Shown here: one piece after another, positions 22,932 through 34,050 of the stretch | How positions within the stretch are numbered: the stretch's first letter is position 1 | Layout of the letters: every line of letters begins with the position of its first letter | NCBI GenBank assembly: GCA_015178975.1 | Contig: WHVD01000095.1 | Location: forward strand, 62,001 to 126,000 | Length of the DNA: 64,000 nucleotides | Direction: 5' to 3' | From: Hysterangium stoloniferum | Taxonomy: Eukaryota > Basidiomycota > Agaricomycetes > Hysterangiales > Hysterangiaceae | Program-made: the position numbers and the translations under genes | Notes under the pieces: generated by a model | What the model saw: the letters and a program-made list of their open reading frames with translations, nothing else | Told to the model about the DNA's origin: nothing | Database searches by the model: none

Positions 22932-23219
22932 CTATCGCATCCAAGTAAGGACAATGAACCTTGATTGCCTAGATCCGAGTTGCACATGACAAATGTTCAC
23001 CAAATTTTCAATGTTCGCCGTCAGAGCCAATAGAGAGTATTTGCAACTAATACATGAGTCTATCGATGGCCACGGTTCGCTCAGTTTCTTTTTCCGATTA
23101 ATAGATCCGGTGATACTTTTAATTATACATCACTTGGAATACATTGGGCATATATGTAACGAGTTAGGCGAGACGTTTGTGTGCTTTCATATACTCTCCC
23201 ATCGATAAGCTCAGAGCCT
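22932..23219. other. Intergenic DNA
   Basis: It holds a 25-bp sequence (CAATAGAGAGTATTTGCAAC plus 5 bp) at 23028-23052 that recurs at 25812-25836. Nothing else is recognised. Confidence 0.4.
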
Positions 23220-23651
23220 TCAGCTGAGATTGGTTGGATTGCCGTATCCGAGCTCTTCGACCATGTCCGTATACCCTGTTTTCGGCGGCGCCCTGAAGGC
23301 AGCCTCGAACTCCGTGAAAGACGCCTCGCACTCAGGATAGTTCAACAGGTGCCGCTGAACCATCTCTCTTCTATCCCCGACCGCCTTATAGCTCTTGCCT
23401 AGGCAGTTTACATCTGGGCAAATCCCAAGATCCAGAGTAGCCGTCCATAGCTTCGCGAGACAGTCTACGAAATGGGCCTGATGCCACTCTGTAATGAGTC
23501 CGACATGGAGAGCGAAAATTTCATTCGCAACATGCTCCCGCGCCCAATGCTCCAGCACCTTGGTCTCGCCCTTTCTATTCACATTAAATGGACATGGGTA
23601 CTTCCTTCCGTCCGAAAGGTAGATACCGCCCCAGGGGCAGTGAGAGGGCAA
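23220..23651 (-). CDS. Zinc-finger-like host protein, 5' end unresolved
   Basis: The minus strand is open for 143 codons to a TGA. Two possible zinc sites are visible: C5-x14-C20-x14-H35-x4-H40 and C78-x4-C83-x17-H101-x6-C108, the second like a C2HC finger. There is no signal peptide or membrane segment. The frame begins at a TTG with no ATG nearby, so the start probably lies in an upstream exon near 23660-23810. I could not place the 5' splice site. The CpG-rich, unbroken sequence in a low-repeat region supports a host gene. I do not recognise the family. Confidence 0.55.
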   Translation of the reverse strand: MPSHCPWGGIYLSDGRKYPCPFNVNRKGETKVLEHWAREHVANEIFALHVGLITEWHQAHFVDCLAKLWTATLDLGICPDVNCLGKSYKAVGDRREMVQRHLLNYPECEASFTEFEAAFRAPPKTGYTDMVEELGYGNPTNLS

Positions 23652-23808
23652 GGGTGACAGTGACGGTGACGGTCTGGACGCAGATGATTGAGGTAGGTGG
23701 GGATGTTAGATTATGTAAGGGAACCATAGGACCGGCGGACAATTCTCCGCTTGGCTGACTATGGTCATTTCTCCCATCATAAGAGTGGGCTGTAGCTCCC
23801 TTTCCCAC

Positions 23809-24875
23809 GATGGTGTGAGATCTTTGTTTGATTTCTGTTGGCCAGCGGAAGGATATCTTTTCGGGTATTTGGGTTAATAGTGATTTGTTATAGATTTCAT
23901 TATAAACACATACATTCCACCGGCCAGACAGTTATCCGGTGCTTTCAATAAGCCAGTTGATGTGTTTTGCGCTCATAGTAATCAGGATTGAGACTGTAGG
24001 AATTCAACTGGGTGATACTGCGAGACATAGACGGAAACCTACCGAGTGATTTGGACTCCTCCGTGATGCAGCGCCCCAGGGAGAGCCGATGGATAGTGCG
24101 GAGGATTGCTTCATGTCGACGATATGTAAGTATCATCCACGGAAATATGCATGCCACCGGCGTGGTCTGGGAAGACCATTGAGCTGTGCAATTCATGTTA
24201 ATAAAAATTCATGAATGTTCACGGGAACGGTAACCTTGTACTGTTAGTTAGCGCTCGCGCAGGTGTATGACTTGCGTCGTTCGCGCGGTCCATCTTCGAC
24301 TCATGCAGACGACTGGGGTTAGAGCTGTCACTACGTAGTATCTATTAGTCAGATAAATACATAAAAAAGTAGCGTATTGGTTACTAATCAATAGCAGGCA
24401 TGATATGCTCAGAGTTCAAATATAGTACATCGGCGTGAGATTTTGACGTAGAACTCACGAGTCACTACTAATATGAATAATCTCATACTCCGTTGAAATC
24501 CTAAAAAAGTAAATAGTATGAATATGTTTGAATAGTCGGGCGAACTGCAAAAGGCTTACGTTTCAGCATCAGTTTGCGGATACAACCAAGCGTCACCAAT
24601 GAATTCTGAGGTATCCCTGAGAGGCGAGTCGTCAAGATGGACTGTCACCGCGCGGTGGCTGCGAATGGTGACAAGTTAATTAGGTTTAATGTCAAATGTC
24701 ACGGTTTCGACTTACCTTGGGAGGGTATGTTGCGCAGTATGCGTTGCCCTCTGAAGTGGCGCGCCGCCGTGATTACTATGAATGATGCTGTATCTAGGAG
24801 GTGTACCAACGGTAGCAAGGATGAAACGACTGACTATGTGGCATCGCTGTGTCCTTGAAGAGGGAAGGTGCTGTA
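23809..24875. other. Unassigned low-repeat DNA
   Basis: It contains a 73-residue plus-strand frame at 24637-24858 that I do not recognise. Otherwise only short frames occur. CpG content is normal, so this is probably host intergenic sequence or parts of an unrecognised spliced gene. Confidence 0.35.
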
Positions 24876-24972
24876 TGGGGTTCAGTGGGATGCATTGGAA
24901 GTTTGGGTGATTGTGAAAGTTGTAACAACTTTCACAATCACCCAAACTTCCAATGCATCCCACTGAACCCCA
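24876..24972. repeat. Perfect palindrome, 47-bp arms, 3-bp spacer
   Basis: Arms 24876-24922 and 24926-24972 are exact reverse complements around TAA. There are no terminal features of a transposon at its edges. A transcript would form a 47-bp perfect hairpin. Confidence 0.92.
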
Positions 24973-25950
24973 CCCATATCTAGTATATGTAGTGTCTATG
25001 TAACGGGAGCAGACGTGGTGGCGGACTTTGAATCGGGCGGGTAACCGCCCTAGTTTTAGATGGTAAGGAGTAATGAGAAGACACTGGAAGTTTTCGATCA
25101 TTGAAGGGTTTCAGACTTATTAGATGTTGTCAGGGGACGTAGCTTATGATGTATAGCATAAATAGGTGAACCCCCCATTAGTTAAAGGAGTCTTTTTCGA
25201 ATTGGAGCTTATTCCTACTCTGTTCGTTCCTCTTCGTAAGAGCTCAACTGAAGGATTACGCTATTTCCAAAGCCGAACCTTACAGTCTAGCAGTCGGCAA
25301 TCCCGCATTCATAGATGGACCAGCTGAGATTAAAACTGGCTACAAGTCATTCAAACTGCCCTGAGTAATACATGAACGACACTACCATCAAACCTTGTTT
25401 CCCTTTTTCGAAGTTGGTGGACTCAAAAAGGATATGAGCATTCATTTCCATCACGTGATGGCACCTCTGTGGTATGTCATTTGCTCCCGTCCGCTTCTCT
25501 CGACTCGGATCGACTACATTTGCAGAACGGATAACCTCATGAAGATCATATAAGTGAATTAGTACTGGGCAAAATACCGGTGAGATTGTAAGATTATATA
25601 ATATAAACAGTTGATCTGATACTCTCGCCTAGCGTTTTGCTACACACAGTCCATCTTTTAAGAAGCGGACTAGTGCTGGTGTGGGAGACGTAATAGGAGT
25701 CCCAATTGTGACTGTGGCATCCTTCATCACTCTCTTTTAAATTGAGAATTGAGTCTGTTCTATTCTCATGATCACTTCTGGCAACCTTAAACTTGCCTAT
25801 CATGAGTATGACAATAGAGAGTATTTGCAACTAATAATTATCAGATCTGGACATCAACTCCACTATTATTTATTGTTGAGCAACATATTATCCCAATGTG
25901 TGACCTAAAATGTGACAGCTGAGTCTCCAAACTGGGCTCTTTACCCTAAT
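24973..25950. other. Unassigned DNA
   Basis: No gene is recognised. A minus-strand frame at 25594-25830 (78 codons) has no motif. Confidence 0.35.
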
Positions 25951-26149
25951 AGATATGTTCTCAAGGTCATCACCTTGTGTTCCAGTGGTCCCCAGTGAGT
26001 TCAACCTGTCCCCTCTGTTTTCTATGCTAACATACTCTTTTCTGAGGCTGTCATCATGTTTTCCAGGTTTCTCAGTGCATCCAAACCATATCCCTTCTTT
26101 TTAATCTAACAAACATGTTCTCAAGGCCATCACTTCTTGTTCCAGTGGT

Positions 26150-27304
26150 TGTTATGACCAGAAAACCTGCCAGACTCTGGGCACTACCCTATATGCACCT
26201 GCTGTTAAAGTAATCTACAAGCCTGGAGATCACAGTGTGAGGACTCTCTACACTGGGGAGCATAGCCACTAAGAGTAGAGCAGTGTAGGTATTAAACCAG
26301 TGATATTGCTGGGCTTCTAGATGAGGATCCTACTCCTCAGCTAGACTAACTATATACTATGTACATGGTCTGTGCACTGGTCTGTGCATGATGGCATGCT
26401 ACAGATCTAGTGAACACTAAACTAAATATACAGTATCACATGTTATGAACCGGTCAGATCTATATGGTCACAAGATGAGATATGAGATTAGACTAATTGT
26501 GTGTCTCATATTCTAACACCTGCACCCTTCATGCACCAGTGATCAGTTTACTGGAAAACCTGCCAGAACCTAGATGTCAGACCTGTCCTTGCCTGACCTT
26601 TGTTATCTCATGTACCAGTCACTGGAATACCCACCTGGATCCCACACACATCTTCCCTGTCTATCCCTGACCCTGTCCCATGCATCAGTCACTGGACTCT
26701 GCTCAGAAAACCCAACAGCTCTCTGACTGAGCCCCATTCCTGTTATGGTCAAATGACCTGTCACATTTCAGACTCCACTCTGCTTCATTCCATTCTGTTC
26801 CATTCCATTCTATTCCTAACATCAATTTGGTGTTTACTTATCTCATTTCATGATTACTAGTTTGGATTTCATTATTACTGGATTTGGTATGACATACATT
26901 CCACAGTCTATATATGTAGTCTGGCAGATGTTGTACATACAATCCAGTCAGAAAATCAGCTTAGATTCCCCCCAGTAATCTCAGTACATTTTCCACTCTA
27001 ATCTCCTTTTTGAAACACACTGCTATTTACCTCATCGGGGCCCATGGGATCTGACCTATCTGTTGCTCAACCTCCAACTCATCACTGCCTGACCCCTCAG
27101 CCTCCATGGCATTCCCACAGTTGACCCTCCAACCCCTCAACCCACCAACTATTCCCAGACTCCCTGGGATTCCCGTCTGCCCATCTGAAATTGGACAATA
27201 TGATCTCACAAGGGTGCAGCCTATAAGCTGAAGCCAAGTCCTACCAGCTTTCCTATGGGTTTCTCTGGAAACCCTCCGATAAGCTCTGCATGCACTCCTT
27301 AACA
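26150..27304 (+). mobile_element. Solo beta LTR with a nested theta LTR
   Basis: It begins TGTTATGACCAG, ends CTCCTTAACA and has duplication GTGGT (26145-26149 and 27305-27309). The shared core lies at 27211-27241 in reverse complement. It is the opposite strand of the copies at 32290-33792 and 49647-50462. CpG-poor and old. Confidence 0.85.
26203..26518 (-). mobile_element. Solo theta LTR inside the beta LTR
   Basis: It runs TGTTAAAGTAATC ... TTCTAACA (316 bp) with duplication CCTGC (26198-26202 and 26519-26523). Its sequence matches the LTR at 2360-2644 on the other strand. Confidence 0.82.
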
Positions 27305-27420
27305 GTGGTGCCCAGGTTCAACCCACCTTCTCTGTTTTCTATGCTAACATACTATTTTCTGAGGCTGTCATCACATTTTCCAAATATGAACATCAGCCAT
27401 AGCCAACAACTGCTCTAGCA

Positions 27421-28855
27421 TGGGCACCTGTTTTTCAAATGGAATGGCCTGGACATCAAAAACACATGGGCAACCATTAACTAGATTGTGATGTATCAGC
27501 ATCATCTCATAATATCCTCTTAATTTTCTGTGGATTATTTAATATTCTTTCGAATTTATTGTATTTTTATTATATTTTTATTGTGAAATATAAGGCTCTA
27601 TTCCTTTTAACTTCGCATAATAATAGCATATATGAACTCATATTATGCTATTATATCTTAGTTAATTTATTATAATTTTTAACTAATTATTTATATTTTA
27701 TTTACTTAGTTATTACCTTTTGGCACCTTGCTGCAGCCTAGTTTGCGCATTTTGGAGTCATGTGACTTATTAGATAAGCCTCTGATGTCGGGATGTCACA
27801 AATGTCACAAATGTGACTACCTGAGTCACACAGGTCACAGATGTGACTACCCGAGTCACACAAGTCACAAATGTGACTACCTGAGTCATTATTAAATTCC
27901 GCCGACTCATCGTTTGCTTCCATCCTGGACCGCGGCCTTGAACCTTCATGTTCAAGCAAGAGGTTAGAACCCTTGTCTCAGAGAAGGGAATCACATGATA
28001 AACAAAGGGTAAATAATGAGTAGAATATGAGGTCATTATGATCTAACTAATGACCTCATAAACTAAATAGTTAGCTAATCATTGAGTTATCAAAATGTAT
28101 ATAAGGAGGGCTAAGTTTCCAATAAAATCATCTATCACACACATATTTTACAGTACAGCACAGAAGCTTACCTCATCATCCTAAGGACAATAATAGCCTT
28201 AGTCTGATACACTAACTGCAAGCACCTACACTTGCAGCATCTTGAATCTTTGTCAGCAACTCTTGGACTTACATAGCTAATCATCTAAGTTCCCCCAGCC
28301 TCACAGCTACCCTTTAGGCTTATTAATTAGATAATAAACCTAATAAGTATCTAAGTATCCTTACTGAAATCCCTGCCAATACTAGATTACTTAAGGCCCA
28401 GCCCTAAGTTTATTGAATTAATCAAGTACAAGCACTCAGATAATCCAATACATATTATTTTCTCTATTAATAAATTATTTAACACCTTGTTAAATAACTA
28501 TTAATAGTTACAAATAAAGCATACAAGAATCCGAAGCTCTTATATCAAGTCTCTGCCAAGTTACTGTGCATATATTCAGCTTCCAGCCCCTATTCTCAAG
28601 GAATAGTTCTTTTATTTGCTAAAAGAGTCATATATTGTTCTTTGGAACCTTTCAATAATCAAAATAAGCATTGATTTGAGTTGTTTAAGCTTAATAGTGT
28701 AGCTCATTAATCTATCAGTATTTAAATTACTGGACCTTTGCTTGTTTTATTGTTGAAGCTCTGTGACACTATAGCATATATTGAGCTATCTAAGAGAATC
28801 CCCTGAATACATTACATAGATGCTCAAGACTACTACAATGATAACAGGTGTAAGC
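27421..28855 (+). repeat. Probable large LTR distantly like the eta family
   Basis: It has an AT-rich left part, a 30-bp minisatellite at 27804-27893, a TATATAAGGAGGGC promoter-like block at about 28099, and a long T/A-rich leader. This order is the same as in eta LTRs (36839 and 42571). The ends are not defined; ATGATAACA at about 28847 may be the right end. Confidence 0.45.
27804..27893. repeat. Minisatellite, three 30-bp units
   Basis: Units read GTCACAAATGTGACTACCTG followed by AGTCACACAG, with a few changes. GTCACA...TGTGAC within each unit is itself an inverted pair. Confidence 0.8.
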
Positions 28856-29165
28856 CTGGCCACCTTACCACATACACCACCATTCCCAACCACTCCCTTT
28901 GTTTGACTATTCAAGCATTCCTTGTACCACCACTCAATTACCCTCATTGTTCTCCCATCAACCTTTGTTCTCCTTTTCCTGCCACATCTTCCTTGTCTTC
29001 AGACACCTTTTATTACCACAATCTTATCGTTCCAAACAGATATATAAGTATACATTCCAAAGTGATAAGAGGGAAATATTTTTGAGCATAAAATCCTTTC
29101 CCACTCTTCCCTAGGGAGCCTCACATTCATCTTGTATCATACTGCTATTAAAATAAAGAAAACTT
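28856..29165 (+). repeat. Possible LTR or promoter fragment
   Basis: A pyrimidine-rich stretch leads to ATATATAAGTATA at about 29040 and ends with AATAAA near 29152. It has the look of an LTR with TATA and polyadenylation signals, but no second copy is present in the window. Confidence 0.3.
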
Positions 29166-30424
29166 AGTCCTGTTTGTGTTGATCAAGTGAGGCTGATAAT
29201 AACAGCCTTTCAACAGGCTCCTTGGACACTGCAGTTGCATCTGAGGGTGTCCACCTACATGGGCACAGTGAAGTTAACATGGTTCTGCCTGACTGCAGAA
29301 AGGGATGGGATGGAGGCCCTGGAGGTGGTGTATAAGCAGGGGTGTGTGGGGGTGCAGGCCTACTCTGAAGACTGACAAAATGATGTGGAGGGTGGCCTGA
29401 CAGCACTTGGGGGTATCCAGAAGTATTGAATGCTTGGTTAGTTCCCTAATTGGCATTGAAGCAATGTGCTGCATCACATTAGTCCAAGGGATCTTCATTA
29501 AAAGGATGACTGGAGCCCAACTTAGCCCTGTGGTCCTGGAGATGCTTATCTAGACCTCTTCAGAACCTCATCACAATCACCCACCTTTCCATATACATAT
29601 GTACCTCACTTCAGTAATCAATCCTTCAAACTGATTAATGTAGTCATCAATGGGGTGCAAGACTTCAAATGATGTTGTATTACATAATTGAGGTCTAGAG
29701 CAGTCAAAGGTTAATAAGCCAATTTATCTATTTCTAGAGACTTGGCCCACAATTGATCCTTATACCCACACCTACCTGCCCCAGCATCTACATACATTTC
29801 TCTACCTACCATTAGGGTCCCTGTTCCCAACTGCTATGTACCTTAGTTGTGCGACATGGTATATAAATGTATTAAAAAACCAAAAAGGAGGTCACATGAT
29901 ATCACAAGGGCCATGGAAAGTGCCATGCAGGGTGTTACAACTACTGTGAACACCTCAAAATGCCCTCAAATCTGTATTTAACTAGCATAAAATAAATGTA
30001 ATTTTGCCTATATTCTTCATAATATATCATATGTCTACTGGGGCTTTACTTTAAGACTGGGTTTTAATGTTTTAAATCTATAAATTACCCACTTTTTAAA
30101 GAGTATATATCATTTAAAATGGTATTTTGAGTATTAACATTCAAAATATAGCTATGTTTTAGTTTGAAGCCAAAATCTATATTCATGGCAATTGTCCTTT
30201 GTGGCACCCCTCACAGCAGTGCATGGCACCTACACAAATGTTGGAGTTTGGGGCCATTTTGAGCCTTGACAGTCAATATCTGCAATTCCTGACCCAAAGC
30301 ACACTATATCTTTTGGTGACACTCTGATCAGCTTTTCTACTCATCCACTGTTATTGAGCATTGTTTCTTTCCAGTTATTCTACACTTCTGTAAGAGTTTG
30401 CGAATATCTTATTTTGGAAAGGTA
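29166..30424. other. Unassigned DNA
   Basis: A 62-codon plus frame at 29187-29375 and its neighbours do not match anything I know. The rest is AT-rich without repeat ends. Confidence 0.35.
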
Positions 30425-30640
30425 CAGTGACCCAAAAAAGTGTCCGGATATTTGACGAAATTGGAAAGAGGGGTTCACAGCTCTAGAAATAAAATAGATA
30501 AAAATCAGAAAAAATCAGAAGTAAGAGGTATATGTACATCTGACCTATATTATGACATAAGCATGACATCATAGCTTTCCTTATCAGTTGAGTAAAAAAT
30601 GAACAAGGGACATGGTGCATCTGGACACTTTTTTTGCTCT
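30425..30640 (+). repeat. Left TIR of the Tc1-like element, with an inner inverted tip
   Basis: AAAAAAGTGTCC at the outer tip is repeated in inverted orientation (GGACACTTTTTTT) at the inner end, 30623-30635. The right TIR shows the same arrangement at 33841-33856. Confidence 0.8.
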
Positions 30641-30725
30641 GTCAACTGATACATGAAACTCAACTAAGGTTCATATGACTGTGTGAATTTCTGGTTAGGT
30701 TCAACAAGGTCATGTGACCTCATTT

Positions 30726-31260
30726 TTTTTTTTTTCGCTATATTTGTATCCCGCTTCAAGCAACAATGGCTAACTGTGGCTAGGGGGTGAAAAGGCCCCC
30801 AGAGAAACTATGCTACGGTGGTACAAAGTTCCGAGTGAGCTACGTGTGTGGAAGGGATTTTAGTAAGCAAAGGGGGGGGCATGTTGATATATACATGGTA
30901 TAGAGCTGAGGCCTTGAGGCCTTGGGCCGAAGCCCCAAAAAAAGCCCGAGATCCTGCTAGCAGGCGTCGACAAGGGCTGCAGGCACACCAAAGTCTTGCA
31001 TTGCTAGTGCATAGCTGAATGCTGGAGTCGGAGGTGGGTAGAAAGGGTAGACCGCTGCCAGGCAACAGTCATGGTTGGTAGGTGCCAGTGACGTTCCGCA
31101 GATGACACTGGTGTGCGGCTGAAGGCTGCCGACTTTGACAGAGCAGTAAATTCAGAGGTCCCCAAACCTGTTCACTGTCATCCGCCTCTCCACCCCTCAC
31201 CACGAGCACTGGGGGCCCCAACCCCAGAGGCAGGTGGTGGTCACGGAACAAGAGAGCCTT
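30726..31260 (-). mobile_element. Poly(A) retroposon, longer copy
   Basis: The minus-strand insert of about 535 bp ends in a poly(A) tail (T-run at 30724-30735 on the plus strand). It is flanked by GTCATGTGACCTCATTT at 30709-30725 and 31261-31277. It contains a GGGGCTTCGGCCC hairpin. No reverse transcriptase motif is visible, so it is either a SINE-like element or a LINE 3' end. The insertion lies just before the Tc1 transposase ATG. Confidence 0.82.
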
Positions 31261-31294
31261 GTCATGTGACCTCATTTCACCCTCTCACCATATT

Positions 31295-32289
31295 ATGAAG
31301 AAGCACTCTGCTGAAACAAGACTCTCTGTCATTTCTCTTCTCCAGGAGGGTCACTCCTGCAGAACTATTGCTTCTAAACTCCATATTGGGCACTCTACAG
31401 TATCAGAAATTCACTCCCAACTCCCTGGTCCACTTCCAACACCTTCCAGAGGTTGTCCTCCCAGGCTCTCCCCCAGGGATCATCACCATCTGGCTTGTTC
31501 TATCACCTCTGGACAGGTTGATAATGCCTCCCAGGCCAAGGTCCCACCTCTCCCTCAATGTCTGCACACAAACAATTCACAATGCATTGAAGAAAGAGAA
31601 TTTGATGGCTGTGGTGAAGACCAAAAGACCCCTTCTTGCCTCAACACATCAAGGCTCAATGAGTTTGCTATCAAGTACCAGCATTGGACTGAGGAGGACT
31701 GGTTTAGGGTTATCTTCTCAGATAAGACCAAAATCAATCATTTGGGCTCAAATGGGAGGGTGGGTGTGGAAAAGACCATCTGCACTACTCACTCAGCAGA
31801 TATCAATGGAACTACAATCAAATTTGGAGGGGGGAATCTGATGATTTGGGGATGCATGATAGCACATGGTGTGGGGTACATATGCAAGGGAGATGGGAGG
31901 ATGGATGGGGAGATGTACAAATGACATATTGGAGGACTATATCTTCAAAACAGTGGAGTATTATGGGATGGACAGGGAAAGGTTTGTCTTCCAGCAGGAC
32001 AATGACCCTAAACACACCTGCAAGCAAGTTGGCCAAGGATTGGTTCAAGGACCATCAGTTGGAGGTTTTAGACTGGCCTGCACAGTCTCCAGACCTGAAT
32101 CCAATAGAACACTTATGGTGGGAGTTGAAGAGAAGGCTTGGAACATACCCTGAGGCACTGAGGAGCATGTTGGAGCTCTGGGAGAGGGTGGAGGTGGAAT
32201 GGGAGGGTATTCCAAGGTAGAAATGCCATGAATTGATCAAGAGTATGCCTCGAAGGGTCACTGCAGTGCTAAAGGCTAAGGGAGGATAC
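31295..32289 (+). pseudogene. Tc1-like DDE transposase, broken
   Basis: It starts MKKHSAETRLSVISLLQEG, a helix-turn-helix, with a second DNA-binding part (CRTIASKLHIGHSTVSEIH). The catalytic segments are WFRVIFSDKTKI (first D), VFQQDNDPKHTCK (second D) and SPDLNPIEHLWWELKRR (E). Frameshifts lie near 31430, 31610, 31930 and 32010, and an in-frame TAG at 32217-32219 interrupts the C-terminus. The beta LTR splits the last codons; GYTKY and a stop continue at 33793. The protein is not functional. Confidence 0.88.
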
Positions 32290-33792
32290 TGTTAAGGGTG
32301 CATACATGGAGGGTTTCTGGAGAAACCTGCAGGAAAGCTGGTAGGACTTGGCTTCAGCTTATAGGCTGCACCCTTGTGAGATCATGTTGTCGAATTTCAA
32401 ATGGGCAGACAGGAATCCCAGGGAGTCCAGGTAGGGTTTGTAGGTCGAGAGGTCGGGGAGTTAAGATAGATAGGTTGGAGGTCGAGTGATAGATGTGTCA
32501 GAGCCCATGGGCTCCAACTAGTAAGAGCGGTGTGATTCAAAGGGGAATTTAGAGCGGAAAATATACTAAGATTACTGGGGAGAATCTAAGCTGATTTTCT
32601 GACTGGATTGTATGTACAACATCTGCCAGACTATATAGTCTGTGGAATGAATAACATACCAAATCCAGTAATAATGAAAATGAAACTAACAAACATAAAA
32701 TGAGATAAGTAAACACCAAACTTGGTGTTAGGAACGGGATGGAACAGAGTGGAGTCCAAATTGTGACAGGTCATAAAACCATAATGGGAATGGAGCCGGA
32801 GCAGAGTTCAAATCATGACAGGTCATTTGACTATAACAGGAACAGGGCTCAGTTAGAGGGATGATGGGTTTTCCGAGTGGGGTCCAGTGACTGACGTGTG
32901 GGACAGGGTCGGACATGGACAGGGTCAGTGTTAGGGTACGTACGTACATGGCAGGTTTCCGGAGAAACCTGCGGAATATCCAGTAAGACTTGGCTTCAGC
33001 TTATAGGCTGCACCCTCGTGAGATCGTGTTGTCCAATTTCAGACAGGCAGATGGGAATCCCAGGGAGTCTGGGCGGGGTTTGTGGGTCGAGGGGTCAGGA
33101 GTCGAGATAAATAAGAGAGATAGATGCATCGGAGCCTGTGGGCTCCGACTAGTGTGAGCGGTGTGATTCAAGTAGGAGTTTAGAGCAGAAAATGTACTAG
33201 ATTACTGGGGGGAATCTAAGCTGATTTTCTGACTGGATTGTATGTACAACATCTGCCAGACTATATAGACCGTGGAATGAATGTCATACCAAATCCAGTA
33301 ATAATGAAATGGAACTAGCAAAACATAAAACAAGAATAGTAAACACCAAATTTGGTGTTAGGAATGGGATGGAACAGAGTGGAGTCTGAATTGTGACAAA
33401 TCATAAACCATAACGGGAAATGGAGCGGGTCCGAATCGTGACAGGTCATTTGACTAAAATGGGAACAGGGCTCAGTTAGAGGGGTGACAGGTTTTCTGAG
33501 CAGGGTCTGTTGACTGATGTGTGGGACAAGGTCAGACATAGACAGAGACGGAGTCCAGTGGGTATTCTGGTGACTGATCCACAATGTAATGAAGTTGAAT
33601 GTAGACAAGTCTGATGTACAGAGTCCAGCAGGAATTCTGGTAAACTGACAATGGGTGCATATAGGGCGTGGGTACGTATAAGTTAGTGCCCAGAGTCTGG
33701 TGGGAATTCCAGTAAACTGACAATTGGTGCTTATAGGGTGCGGGTGCATCTAAGTTAGTGCCCAGAGTCTGGCAGGAATTCTGGTTGTAACA
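32290..33792 (-). mobile_element. Tandem beta LTRs sharing one target duplication
   Basis: A first LTR (32290-32938) lacks its last about 250 bp and abuts a complete one (32939-33792). GATAC flanks the pair at 32285-32289 and 33793-33797. Shared cores are at 32342-32376 and 32983-33018. The pair is what remains of an element after internal loss. Confidence 0.82.
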
Positions 33793-34050
33793 GATACACT
33801 AAATACTGAAACTGGTAAAAACTGGTAGTTAATTACAAGAGCAAAAAAATTGTCCAGATGCACCATGTCCATTGTTCATTTTTTACTCTCCTGATATGGA
33901 AAGCTATGATATCATGCTTATGTCATCATATAGGTCAGATGTATACCTCTTACTTCTGATTTCTTCTGATTTTGTATCTATTTTATTTCCAGGGCTGTGA
34001 ACCCCTCTTTCCAATTTCACCAAATATCTGGACACTTTTTTGGGTCACTG

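Larger units (their letters stand above)
25951..27420. repeat. Two direct units of about 150 bp, the second split by an LTR
   Basis: The first unit (about 25957-26070) contains TTCTCAAGG.CATCAC, GTTCCAGTGGT and CTGTTTTCTATGCTAACATAC. The second starts at about 26117 and resumes after the beta LTR at 27305-27380 with the same words. It appears to be a short tandem array that an LTR later interrupted. Confidence 0.65.
30425..34050 (+). mobile_element. Tc1-like DNA transposon with two nested insertions
   Basis: Inverted repeats of about 215 bp (30425-30640 and 33838-34050) begin CAGTGACCCAAAAAAGTGTCC. The left side is preceded by TA; the right flank is TG, a likely mutated TA. A broken transposase occupies 31295-32289. 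A poly(A) retroposon (30726-31260) and two beta LTRs (32290-33792) are inserted in it. Removing them leaves about 1.6 kb, the usual Tc1 length. Confidence 0.88.

Noticed and set aside
30722-30735. T-run as a transcription terminator
   Set aside because: It is the complement of the retroposon poly(A) tail, as shown by the flanking duplications.
30808-31298. Open frames in the retroposon near 31 kb as genes
   Set aside because: They are proline-rich, lack any reverse transcriptase motif and sit within a retroposon bounded by a 17-bp duplication.
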